A stretch of 64,000 bases of DNA. Origin: Sediminibacterium sp. UBA657. Its GTDB lineage: Bacteria > Bacteroidota > Bacteroidia > Chitinophagales > Chitinophagaceae. The translations under genes and the position numbers were made by a program. The notes beneath the pieces are model-generated. The model was given only the letters and a program-made list of their open reading frames with translations, was not told where the DNA came from and did not search any database. Every line of letters starts with the position of its first letter. The first letter of the stretch is position 1. Shown here in pieces: positions 27,301-33,611 of the stretch. The stretch spans positions 69,662 through 133,661 of the forward strand of contig DBOB01000002.1 in NCBI GenBank assembly GCA_002299885.1, written 5' to 3'.

Positions 27301-27433
27301 TTTTTGAATTATTAATATCCAAGATTGATGTGGTATCCTGAGCATAGCTTGGGCTTACCCATAGGGAAATTGATGCTATTGCTATAAAGCAAATAATGCG
27401 TTTGAACTGAGGGTAAATATTTTTTTGTGCCAT
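24317..27433 (-). CDS. TPR protein, PorW/SprE-like (type IX secretion)
   Basis: 1038 residues. A signal sequence (..ISLWVSPSYAQ) is present but no lipobox, unlike the SprE lipoprotein of Flavobacterium. A charged coiled-coil stretch (residues about 40-85, rich in KK/IN) precedes the segment RAYQNTVSQFNYLFYAEIGIDE, which parallels the RAYHN..YN.Y.N start of PorW/SprE. Many TPR-like helical pairs follow, then a long Gln/Lys/Asn linker, more TPR units (about 690-850), and a C-terminal domain near 920-1038 (VKEIQNAIKDFN..VWIGPFTKASDG) resembling the SprE end domain. PorW/SprE links T9SS parts in the periplasm. The assignment rests on pattern and on porQ nearby; a generic TPR protein is the alternative. 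Confidence 0.62.
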   Translation of the reverse strand: MAQKNIYPQFKRIICFIAIASISLWVSPSYAQDTTSILDINNSKILKKANKFLDTTEKKINNFINKKIQKIRDSLNKKSDRFMEKNGLNEIDKQLPYERLLNKKYTLGRRAYQNTVSQFNYLFYAEIGIDEIIQKARDLNEDDYTELLPFYDYDLSITAKESIDSIIFRCNANIVLHDLRSNYVDDAYLTLAKAYLFHKNFDTAASILQFINYSFFDKEDGADLPIGSNLNQPGKFSIASPENNRVWENKNIRNESMIWQARTYFEAGEMNEGLSLLQLLKTDAVFPKRLHPFLNEQLAYGYYLSGMNDSAANYLIKALDNAQDPLTKARWSFLIAQLYEKEQKIDLAYNWFRKAGSIASNPIIAVYASIYIASIDANRGKKSWESLAYDLERMIKKDKYAAFADIIYYEMAQLAVRNQAISKANQWLIASIQKNEKNTKLKQKTLVQLGAINYKIDQFSVAKIAYENLNDLLKTFPNYDQITLRKKWIDKIANLNELISNEDSLQMIYNAPKIAQERMAMQWQKRTALLKAQEKDLFKDPKKQKAGSVNYNNQNNIPGYTFGNAFVNTKPNKEVKSDFYFDNPQNVSMGITNYIKKWGDRPNVDNWRRKTTIQLARASQVNANIDSTQASMQLNTAQVVNKSIKSTTQEKDSTEKLSILLIETDTDLKQSKINWNNNSLSIAKIFLYELNDFEKALTRYKAVIQNDIEPATTESALLDLASHYLHIGQITTSDSLIALITKQFPEGIYVQKKRAKENLDRIDKNSAEAYKTAYFLAQIGDWDQFGTQMEEAQKQFKGTKWNTPYQFLRVKMYAQLGKDSLAIEYCNEIIAQNKRESIKAKAKNIITEINNRKATEAYLAALVIVKPTKLINTNEEAIERNKSTAISLKDDRNINSTPKNDSTLSKNIINQITFTNDSLEQHYIALQTINVSAVFVKEIQNAIKDFNTETFKQLNLAVTYVQFTDQSHIVWIGPFTKASDGLAYINKVKPRLSKEIISFIAKRQYDLTLIGKSNIVLITNQEQLDQYKRDKSNYYFKP

Positions 27434-27512
27434 AGGATAATAAGCACCTTAAAAATACAGCATATTCCGTTTAAATAAAGCAAAGGTTGTACCTTTATAC
27501 AGATTAAAGATT

Positions 27513-27908
27513 ATGGCAAACTTAGATATTAACAATACTTTTAAAAGACGCAGTAGTACTTATCGTCTAGTTGTGACGAACGATGACACCTATGACGAGG
27601 TTATTGCGTTTAGGCTATCTAGAAAATCAGTGTATTTTGGATTGAGTATTGCATTCATGTTTTTAGTTGGATTGACTATTGCTTTAATTGCATTTACACC
27701 TTTGAAATATTATATTCCAGGGTATGGCACCAAGGAAAGTCGATCTGCATTAGAATTACTCAAAATTCGTACTGATTCTTTAGAGCAAGCAGTTCACTTT
27801 AAGGAACAATACATCGAGGGCATTAAAAAAGTTTTATCAGAAGGTAATCCTCAACAATTAGATACCATCCCACTTCAACTTCCAGAAAGCTTACCTTCTT
27901 TAGATTAA
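27513..27908 (+). CDS. orphan N-terminal module of M23-type membrane protein
   Basis: 131 residues. The first 95 (STYRLVVTNDDTYDEVIAFRLSR, one membrane helix at about 50-70, then TPLKYYIPGYGT) look like the N-terminal, membrane-spanning part of Bacteroidota M23 endopeptidases. The sequence stops after a short coiled segment; there is no HxxxD or HxH motif, and the DNA after the stop does not continue one. It may be a genuine short scaffold protein or what remains after loss of the peptidase domain. It is divergent from the PorW/SprE-like gene and lies 10 bp before atpZ. TACCTTTA at 27490 is a near -7 match. Confidence 0.65.
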   Translation: MANLDINNTFKRRSSTYRLVVTNDDTYDEVIAFRLSRKSVYFGLSIAFMFLVGLTIALIAFTPLKYYIPGYGTKESRSALELLKIRTDSLEQAVHFKEQYIEGIKKVLSEGNPQQLDTIPLQLPESLPSLD

Positions 27909-27918
27909 TTGTTTCCAG

Positions 27919-28134
27919 ATGAAAAGCAATACCAATCAAATACAATGGGGGAAGTTCGCAGGGCTTGCTAGCCAATGGGCAGTTGCATTAACGCTTCTGA
28001 TCTTTTTAGGTAAGTATATAGATCAAAATATGGAAAGAGTATCACCCCTTTTTTTATGGTTACTACCTTCATTATTTATTGTATTTTCACTATTCAAAAT
28101 TGTTAGAGACACCCAGCAAAAATCAAAAAAATAA
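27919..28134 (+). CDS. AtpZ/AtpI-family membrane protein
   Basis: 71 residues with two membrane helices (about 17-33 and 45-61) joined by the loop GKYIDQN, the hallmark of the AtpZ family, which carries a GxxxD-type polar motif in helix one. AtpZ, usually with AtpI, is linked to assembly or magnesium/calcium supply of F-type ATP synthase. Here the next gene starts one base after its stop codon, but no atpB, atpE or other synthase gene follows within the window. Confidence 0.75.
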   Translation: MKSNTNQIQWGKFAGLASQWAVALTLLIFLGKYIDQNMERVSPLFLWLLPSLFIVFSLFKIVRDTQQKSKK

Positions 28135-28521
28135 ATGAAAATCTATTTTCAAAAAAAGTTTCTTCCGGCATTTGCACTTTTCTTTGCAGTATTAACCTTG
28201 GCCCTAATCTTGCAACAAATGAATATGTTGGTTTCTATCAATATCGATTTTATTAGAATTGTAAATGGGATTTTGTTTCTTATAGCCTTAATAAATTATA
28301 GAAGATTAAGTCAAGTAGACCTCAGCAAACCCAATGTGATGGTTCGATCTGTGATGATGGGTACAATGCTTAAATTTATTGTGTTTGGTGGGGCAGCATT
28401 ATGGTATGCAACACAAAAAAAAGCACCCATTGGCATATATAATTTATTGATTGCAATGGGCTTATATCTTTCGTATACTTGGATTGAAATAGGCTGGACT
28501 ATAATCAAAAAAGACGCTTAA
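28135..28521 (+). CDS. four-helix membrane protein next to atpZ (possible AtpI-like)
   Basis: 128 residues, ATG immediately after the atpZ stop. Four hydrophobic segments at about 10-28, 36-52, 70-88 and 98-120. A protein of this size and topology often sits between atpZ and atpB in Bacteroidota and may replace AtpI; I base this on context only, as no diagnostic motif is visible. Translational coupling to atpZ is likely. Confidence 0.6.
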   Translation: MKIYFQKKFLPAFALFFAVLTLALILQQMNMLVSINIDFIRIVNGILFLIALINYRRLSQVDLSKPNVMVRSVMMGTMLKFIVFGGAALWYATQKKAPIGIYNLLIAMGLYLSYTWIEIGWTIIKKDA

Positions 28522-28531
28522 AATAAATCGT

Positions 28532-29155
28532 TTGTCAAAAGTTGAACACCCACTGCACGCATTAAAAGCCTATTTGCCAGAAGGTGCATTTGAGCCTGTC
28601 TTAGCCTTGATTCATCAATACAAACTGCACTTAACAGTGACCAAGGCTAGAAAATCTGTATTGGGAGATTATAGACATCCTAGAATGGGCGCCAACCATA
28701 AAATTTCGGTTAATGGAAATTTAAATCAGTATGAATTTCTAATTACACTTTTACACGAACTGGGTCATTTGCTTTGCTATGAGCAATATAAGAATAGGGT
28801 AGATGCCCATGGGAAGGAGTGGAAATATTTATATGGTTTATTATTAGCCGATTTTATTCAAAGAGATATTTTTCCAATCGATATCAAAAAATCACTTAAA
28901 AAAACAATCTTAAACCCTGCAGCAACTGCTAATGGTGAAACCGCATTATTATTGGTTTTGAGAAAATATGATGTTGTTAAAAAAGAGGGGATGGCATTTG
29001 TGGCGCATTTGCCTGATGGGGCTTTATTTGAAACAGAAAAAGGAAAGCGCTTTCAAAAAATTAAGAAACGCCGTATACGCATTGAATGTGTAGAATTAGC
29101 CACAGGGCATATCTATTCATTTAGTGGATTAACCGAAGTAAAGGTGATGTATTAA
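28532..29155 (+). CDS. SprT-like zinc metalloprotease-fold protein
   Basis: 207 residues with a TTG start 10 bp after the preceding stop. The zinc motif is H75-E-L-G-H79, followed by NRVDAHGKEWK, whose His provides the third ligand in SprT/Spartan-like domains. The N-terminal half is the SprT fold. The C-terminal half (about 125-207) carries basic clusters (KRFQKIKKRRIRIEC) that could bind nucleic acid. In E. coli SprT the role is unknown; eukaryotic Spartan cuts DNA-protein crosslinks. No signal peptide, so cytosolic. It is the last gene before a convergent terminator. Confidence 0.75.
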   Translation: MSKVEHPLHALKAYLPEGAFEPVLALIHQYKLHLTVTKARKSVLGDYRHPRMGANHKISVNGNLNQYEFLITLLHELGHLLCYEQYKNRVDAHGKEWKYLYGLLLADFIQRDIFPIDIKKSLKKTILNPAATANGETALLLVLRKYDVVKKEGMAFVAHLPDGALFETEKGKRFQKIKKRRIRIECVELATGHIYSFSGLTEVKVMY

Positions 29156-29156
29156 A

Positions 29157-29188
29157 AAACCCCCAACGAGTTCGTTGGGGTTAAAAAA
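29157..29188. terminator. bidirectional terminator between SprT-like gene and sucC
   Basis: CCCCAACGA / TCGTTGGGG stem, with an A-run before and a short A/T tract after. The minus-strand direction has the better T-run (reverse complement of AAAAAAC), serving the plus gene less strongly. Confidence 0.75.
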
Positions 29189-29191
29189 ATA

Positions 29192-30403
29192 TTAAGCTAC
29201 AGCTTGCTTCACCAAATCTGCCGCTTCACTCAATTGTATAGCAGATTGAACTTTCAATCCACTCTCATCAATTAATTTTTTTGCTTCTACTGCATTGGTA
29301 CCTTGTAAACGCACAATAATAGGAATATCGATATTGCCTAATTTATTGAATGCTTCAATGACACCAGCAGCAACACGGTCACAACGAACGATACCGCCGA
29401 AAATATTGATCAAGATCGCTTTTACATTAGGATCTTTCATGATAATTCTGAAACCAGCTTCCACTGTTTGTGCATTTGCAGAACCTCCAACGTCTAAAAA
29501 GTTAGCTGGCTCACCACCACTTAACTTAATCATATCCATTGTTGCCATTGCTAAACCAGCTCCGTTCACCATACAGCCTACGTTACCATCTAGTTTAACA
29601 AAGTTTAAATTGAATTCACCTGCTTCTACTTCGGTAGGATCTTCTTCGGTTACATCTCTCATTGCTAATAAATCTGGATGACGCATTAAAGCGCTATCGT
29701 CAATATTCATTTTACAATCTACTGCAATGATTTTGTCATCAGCAGTTTTGAAAAGAGGATTGATCTCTAACATACCGCAGTCTAAACCAACGTATGCGTT
29801 GTATAAATTAGTAACAAATTTCACGCAGCTTTTGAATGCATCTCCACTTAAACCTAAGTTGAATGCAATCTTTCTTGCTTGGAAACCTTGTAAACCGCCA
29901 CCTGGGTGAACCCACTCTTTGAATATTTTTTCTGGCGTATTGTGTGCAACTTCTTCGATATCCATTCCACCTTCTGTGCTATACATGACTACATTCATGC
30001 CTTTTGCACGATCCAATAAGATAGACAAGTATAATTCTTTAGTTGGTTGAGGACCTTCATAATAGACATCTTGCGCCACTAAAATTTTGCTCACTACTTT
30101 TCCAGCAGGGCCTGTTTGAATGGTCACCAAAGTGCCACCAAGGATATTTTTTGCAAAGTTCTCGATGTCTTCTGCTGATTTTCCAACAGCTACACCTCTT
30201 TGCTCGGAACCATTTATCTTACCCTTACCACGACCACCTGCGTGAATTTGAGCTTTTACAACCGCAAATTTGTTATTGGTTTCTGTTGCAATTTTTTGGT
30301 AGGCAGCCACAGCGTCTTTAACGTTATCAACGGCTACACCTTCTTGAACAGGAACATTGTACTTTTTAAGCAACTCTTTTGCTTGATATTCATGCAGGTT
30401 CAT
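29192..30403 (-). CDS. sucC: succinate--CoA ligase, ADP-forming, beta subunit
   Basis: 403 residues from the ATG giving MNLHEYQAKELL, the universal SucC start. An in-frame TTG 18 bases upstream lies inside the -7 promoter box and cannot be the start. It is an ATP-grasp protein that, with SucD, interconverts succinyl-CoA and succinate with ATP formation in the citric-acid cycle. Seen: KAQIHAGGRGKGK near 46-58 (ATP site), EINPL near 210 (metal), and NGAGLAMATMD and NIFGGIVRCD near 265-345 (CoA/nucleotide loops). sucD is not adjacent, so this is a detached sucC, as often in Bacteroidota. Confidence 0.96.
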   Translation of the reverse strand: MNLHEYQAKELLKKYNVPVQEGVAVDNVKDAVAAYQKIATETNNKFAVVKAQIHAGGRGKGKINGSEQRGVAVGKSAEDIENFAKNILGGTLVTIQTGPAGKVVSKILVAQDVYYEGPQPTKELYLSILLDRAKGMNVVMYSTEGGMDIEEVAHNTPEKIFKEWVHPGGGLQGFQARKIAFNLGLSGDAFKSCVKFVTNLYNAYVGLDCGMLEINPLFKTADDKIIAVDCKMNIDDSALMRHPDLLAMRDVTEEDPTEVEAGEFNLNFVKLDGNVGCMVNGAGLAMATMDMIKLSGGEPANFLDVGGSANAQTVEAGFRIIMKDPNVKAILINIFGGIVRCDRVAAGVIEAFNKLGNIDIPIIVRLQGTNAVEAKKLIDESGLKVQSAIQLSEAADLVKQAVA

Positions 30404-30418
30404 AATCTGAAATTTTGG

Positions 30419-30426
30419 CAAAGATA
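30419..30426 (-). promoter_or_regulatory. -7 element of sucC
   Basis: TATCTTTG on the minus strand, exact TAnnTTTG match, 16 bp before the sucC ATG. It fixes the start codon by excluding the upstream TTG. Confidence 0.65.
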
Positions 30427-30508
30427 ATTCATAAAAGGCAGATTATGAGGGGAAAATAGATTGAAAAATAGCTATAATTATTTATTTCGTTGTTTAAACA
30501 TTGTTTTA

Positions 30509-30516
30509 TATCTTTG
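30509..30516 (+). promoter_or_regulatory. -7 element of the YceI gene
   Basis: TATCTTTG, exact match. It predicts a leader of about 115 nt before the YceI ATG. The leader holds two near copies of AAACAAAAARAGTCC starting at about 30538 and 30570. A TTG lies 16 bp upstream, shorter than the ideal spacing. Confidence 0.5.
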
Positions 30517-30638
30517 GGAAGCTATTGCCAATAGAATAAACAAAAAAAGTCCCTTTTTTAGGATTGAATTAAACAAAAAGAGTCCTATTTTGTTAAATAT
30601 GAGCATTCAGCAAATTTTAAAAATTTAAAACAACAAAT

Positions 30639-31211
30639 ATGAAAAAAATCATTCTTTCTTCAGCATTCGCATTAGCGACGGTGGCTTTGTTCTCTTTTAA
30701 CAACCCAAGATCTACAAAAGCAGTTGAGACTTTCACAGTGACAGCTCAAAAGAGTAAAGTAGATTTTACTGGTTCTAAGAAGTCCGATTTCCATACTGGT
30801 TATTTCCCTGTGAAGTCTGGTTCAGTAAAAGTAGATGGTGGTAAATTAGTTGGTGGATCTTTTGTGGTAGATGTTGCTGGTATGAAAGTAACAGATGGTG
30901 CTGGCGATAAATTAGCTGGTCATTTATCTACTGCTGATTTTTTTGATGTTGCTAAATTTGGTGAAGCAACTTTCAATATCAGTGGTGTGAAATATACTTC
31001 TGCAGAAAAAGCAACTTTAACTGGTTCAGTAACAATAAAGGGTATCACAAAAAATATCAGCTTTGAAGCTATCATTAGAAGTGCAGACGAAAAAGGTTTC
31101 TTTGCAGAAGCATTCTTCCCAATTGACAGAACTTTATTTGGAATCAATTACGGAGTAGGCGCTATTGACACACAAGTTCAATTAGCTGTGCACATCTATG
31201 CAACTAAGTAG
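30639..31211 (+). CDS. YceI-family lipocalin-like protein, exported
   Basis: 190 residues. A signal peptide (MKKIILSSAFALATVALFSF) precedes a YceI domain: VDFTGSKKSDFHTGYFPVKSG near 43-63, DVAGMKVTDGAG near 82, LxxADFFDVAKFGEATF near 100-116, GSVTIKGITKNISFE near 128-142, and FFPIDRTLFGINYG near 159-172. YceI proteins form an eight-stranded barrel that binds long polyisoprenoid or similar lipids in the periplasm. It is monocistronic, with a long leader and a repeat-rich 3' region. Confidence 0.92.
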   Translation: MKKIILSSAFALATVALFSFNNPRSTKAVETFTVTAQKSKVDFTGSKKSDFHTGYFPVKSGSVKVDGGKLVGGSFVVDVAGMKVTDGAGDKLAGHLSTADFFDVAKFGEATFNISGVKYTSAEKATLTGSVTIKGITKNISFEAIIRSADEKGFFAEAFFPIDRTLFGINYGVGAIDTQVQLAVHIYATK

Positions 31212-31451
31212 TGTGATAATTGAGTCGCACCATGTGCATCTCAATTTAAAGAATTCTTTTTTTGATATAAATATTCGAAAAATCAATGAATGACAAAAGG
31301 ATAATTCTCCTTCAAAAATTGAGTATGGCCGAAAGGCAAAAAAGAACCCCTAATTTTATTTAGGGGTTCTTTTTTTATACGAGATTTTTGAATTCATTAA
31401 TTGAATCGCACTTTGTGTAATTCATAATTGAGTTGAACATGTTCAACTCAA
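31212..31451. other. intergenic region with hairpins and diverged direct repeats
   Basis: 240 bases between convergent YceI and DinB genes, no open frame of note. It holds an imperfect hairpin at 31218-31246 (AATTGAG..GCAC-CAT-GTGC..CTCAATT), a terminator at 31343, and a diverged second copy of the first element at 31400-31429 sharing ATTGARTCGCAC and GTG. The large palindrome at its right edge is listed separately. Confidence 0.7.
31343..31376 (+). terminator. terminator in the YceI/DinB gap
   Basis: AAAGAACCCCTAA / TTAGGGGTTCTTT stem with a short TTTA loop, followed by T; an A-run on the left permits use from the minus strand. Confidence 0.88.
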
Positions 31452-31454
31452 TTA
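31427..31454. repeat. 28-bp perfect palindrome at the end of the DinB gene
   Basis: AATTGAGTTGAACA is followed at once by its reverse complement. TGTGTAA/TTACACA continues the pairing on both sides after a 6-base insert (TTCATA) on the left arm. It begins at the DinB stop codon. There is no T-run after it in either direction, so it is either a 3' stabilising hairpin or a protein-binding site. Confidence 0.85.
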
Positions 31455-31964
31455 CACATCGTAACGCTCTTTCAATACATGCAAATGGTGCAGTGCATGA
31501 CCAAAAAGGATAAAGCCAAGTGCATTTACAGTCACATCATGCCCATTACAATTCCCTTTTGTTTTTAATTGATCTGGAGTGAAGGATGCAAATAATAAAT
31601 TAGTAGCTTGTCTTACTGTTCTCCATTCAATTAACATATCCTTCCAGTTTCGGTGGCTTGCATCTGCGTTTGCGGCATAGCTATTTTCATCAAAGCCTGG
31701 TAAGGCAGTTTTATCTTGTCTTGCAATGGCAAGTGCACGGTAAGCAAAAATTCTTTCTGTATCAATCACATGTTGAAACATCTGCTGTATCGTCCATTTA
31801 TCTGGCCCGTATGCATACTTAATTTTTTCAGTAGGAATTGCATTCCAAGAATCCACTAAACGGTCATGGTATTGTTTTACTAATATTTCATAATCCTTAC
31901 CACTGGTATAATTGATATAGGTTTGAAAAAACGGGGCATACTCTGTGGTGCTTGGTCTAGACAT
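31452..31964 (-). CDS. DinB-superfamily protein
   Basis: 170 residues, four-helix bundle fold. Metal-binding histidines expected for the family are present: His in QMFQHVIDTERIFAYR near 65 and the pair in GHALHHLHVLKERY near 155-160. RALAIARQDKTALPGFDENSYA is the usual middle segment. Many DinB proteins are thiol-dependent S-transferases or have unknown enzymatic role. It directly follows the S8 protease gene (ATG and stop adjacent), so it is the last gene of a minus-strand operon. Confidence 0.85.
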   Translation of the reverse strand: MSRPSTTEYAPFFQTYINYTSGKDYEILVKQYHDRLVDSWNAIPTEKIKYAYGPDKWTIQQMFQHVIDTERIFAYRALAIARQDKTALPGFDENSYAANADASHRNWKDMLIEWRTVRQATNLLFASFTPDQLKTKGNCNGHDVTVNALGFILFGHALHHLHVLKERYDV

Positions 31965-33596
31965 TTATTTTTTATATTTATTTTTTTGAAATAGGGCCGC
32001 ATTTTGAATGGTTAATGCTGCATTGATAATTCCACCCTCTGCACTAATATCATTGAATCTTTTGGATTGGTCTAAAGAAATAGGGAACAATGTACTTTGG
32101 TCATTTGGCTTCCAGCAACTTTGTAAAAGAATTGCTTTAACATCTGCTGCACTAAGTTTTGGAAAATAAGCTCTAACCAATGCTGCAATATGACTTAAGA
32201 TAGGTGCAGACATACTAGTTCCATCTAAAAAACCATACTGTTGATTGGGTAAGCTTGAATATATTTTTTTTCCGGGGCTCAATAGATCAACTATTTTGTT
32301 GCCATAATTACTAAAGTCGGTTAAAAGACTTTCTGCAATCAATGGATCACTACTTGCACCCACAGTTATCATATTGATTGCTTTGTCCTTAAAGACATTT
32401 GAGAAAGGGCTAGGGTAGACGGATTTTACATTTAAATCATAAGATTCGTTTCCTGCAGAATGAATAATCAACACATCTTTTGATGCTGCATATCGAATGG
32501 CACTATCCACCCATGGTTGTTCTGGAGAGAAAGACTTCCCAAAACTCATATTGATAATTTTAGCACCATTATTCACTGCATACCTTATGCCCAAGGCAAC
32601 ATCCTTATCATATTCATCCCCATCTGGTACCACACGTAGTCCCATGATTTGAATTGGATTGCTAAAGTTTGATTTATTGAATAAGGTATCAATTATACCA
32701 GCAGCCAATCCTGCAACATGTGTTCCGTGTTTTGCATTAGGGCCAGTGATATTGTTATTGCCATAGAATTGATCATTAAAATTTTCATATTGGTCATGGG
32801 TGATCTTTTTTCTTAGATCTTCAGGTGGGGTATCTATGGAGACTGCGGATTTTTCTTTTCCTGAAATGTATTCATCAAGATCCTCCAAAATAGATTGATA
32901 GCTATTTGATCTTTCAATGCCTAAAGCCTGCATGGTTCTTAAATAGGAAATCTTTGTATCGGCAGTGATTTTTCCAATGGGTTGATAGGTTTCTAATTTT
33001 TCGGTCGAAAAGTTACTATCCTCCATTTCTCGAATTAAAATAGCACCCATTTTAACCACTGCATTCCTCGCCATTTTAATGAAGGATAGATTGTCTGCAT
33101 CTTCGTCTGTAAAAACAATTTCAGCTGCGGCTTGCTGCCACATTTTGTAGGTCTGTTTTTTTGTTGTATCCCAGGTTGCACTATCTAATTGGTCTTGTTT
33201 GAATACATCTTTATAGCGGTGGTAGACTCTTGATTTTTCATCAGATGCTTTGTTGATATTTTCACCAGCAGCATTGCCTAAAAAATTCCATCCATGCAAA
33301 TCATCCACGTATCCATTTTTGTCATCATCCAATGCATTGCCCGGGATTTCTTTAGGATTATGCCATAGCAATGGTTTAATTTGAGGATGTGCAGTATCAA
33401 TACCACCATCAAGTACTGCAATGATAATAGGTGTGGGCTTTAACTTTAAATCTGTTAAAAGCTGTTGTGCTTTAAACAGACTCACACCATGTACTCCATC
33501 TTTATCGAGGTCTTTCCAATGCCAAAATTTTGCATCCTGTCCCCATACGATTTGGGAACAGGTGTACAAAAATATAGTTAGGATCAATCTAAGCAT
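31965..33596 (-). CDS. S8 (subtilisin-like) serine protease, exported
   Basis: 543 residues from the ATG at 33596; a TTG 12 bases upstream is less likely. A signal peptide ends near IVWGQ (residue 20). The triad is Asp63 (VLDGGID), His290 (HGTHVAG) and Ser461 (GTSMSAP), with an oxyanion Asn in HSAGNES near 380. Asp and His are 227 residues apart, far more than the 30-40 of subtilisin; the insert is helical and charged and includes a calcium-loop-like DDDKNGYVDDLHGWNF. No propeptide domain and no type IX CTD sorting domain are visible, so it probably stays in the periplasm. Confidence 0.9.
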   Translation of the reverse strand: MLRLILTIFLYTCSQIVWGQDAKFWHWKDLDKDGVHGVSLFKAQQLLTDLKLKPTPIIIAVLDGGIDTAHPQIKPLLWHNPKEIPGNALDDDKNGYVDDLHGWNFLGNAAGENINKASDEKSRVYHRYKDVFKQDQLDSATWDTTKKQTYKMWQQAAAEIVFTDEDADNLSFIKMARNAVVKMGAILIREMEDSNFSTEKLETYQPIGKITADTKISYLRTMQALGIERSNSYQSILEDLDEYISGKEKSAVSIDTPPEDLRKKITHDQYENFNDQFYGNNNITGPNAKHGTHVAGLAAGIIDTLFNKSNFSNPIQIMGLRVVPDGDEYDKDVALGIRYAVNNGAKIINMSFGKSFSPEQPWVDSAIRYAASKDVLIIHSAGNESYDLNVKSVYPSPFSNVFKDKAINMITVGASSDPLIAESLLTDFSNYGNKIVDLLSPGKKIYSSLPNQQYGFLDGTSMSAPILSHIAALVRAYFPKLSAADVKAILLQSCWKPNDQSTLFPISLDQSKRFNDISAEGGIINAALTIQNAALFQKNKYKK

Positions 33597-33611
33597 AGGG
33601 AATAGCAAAAA

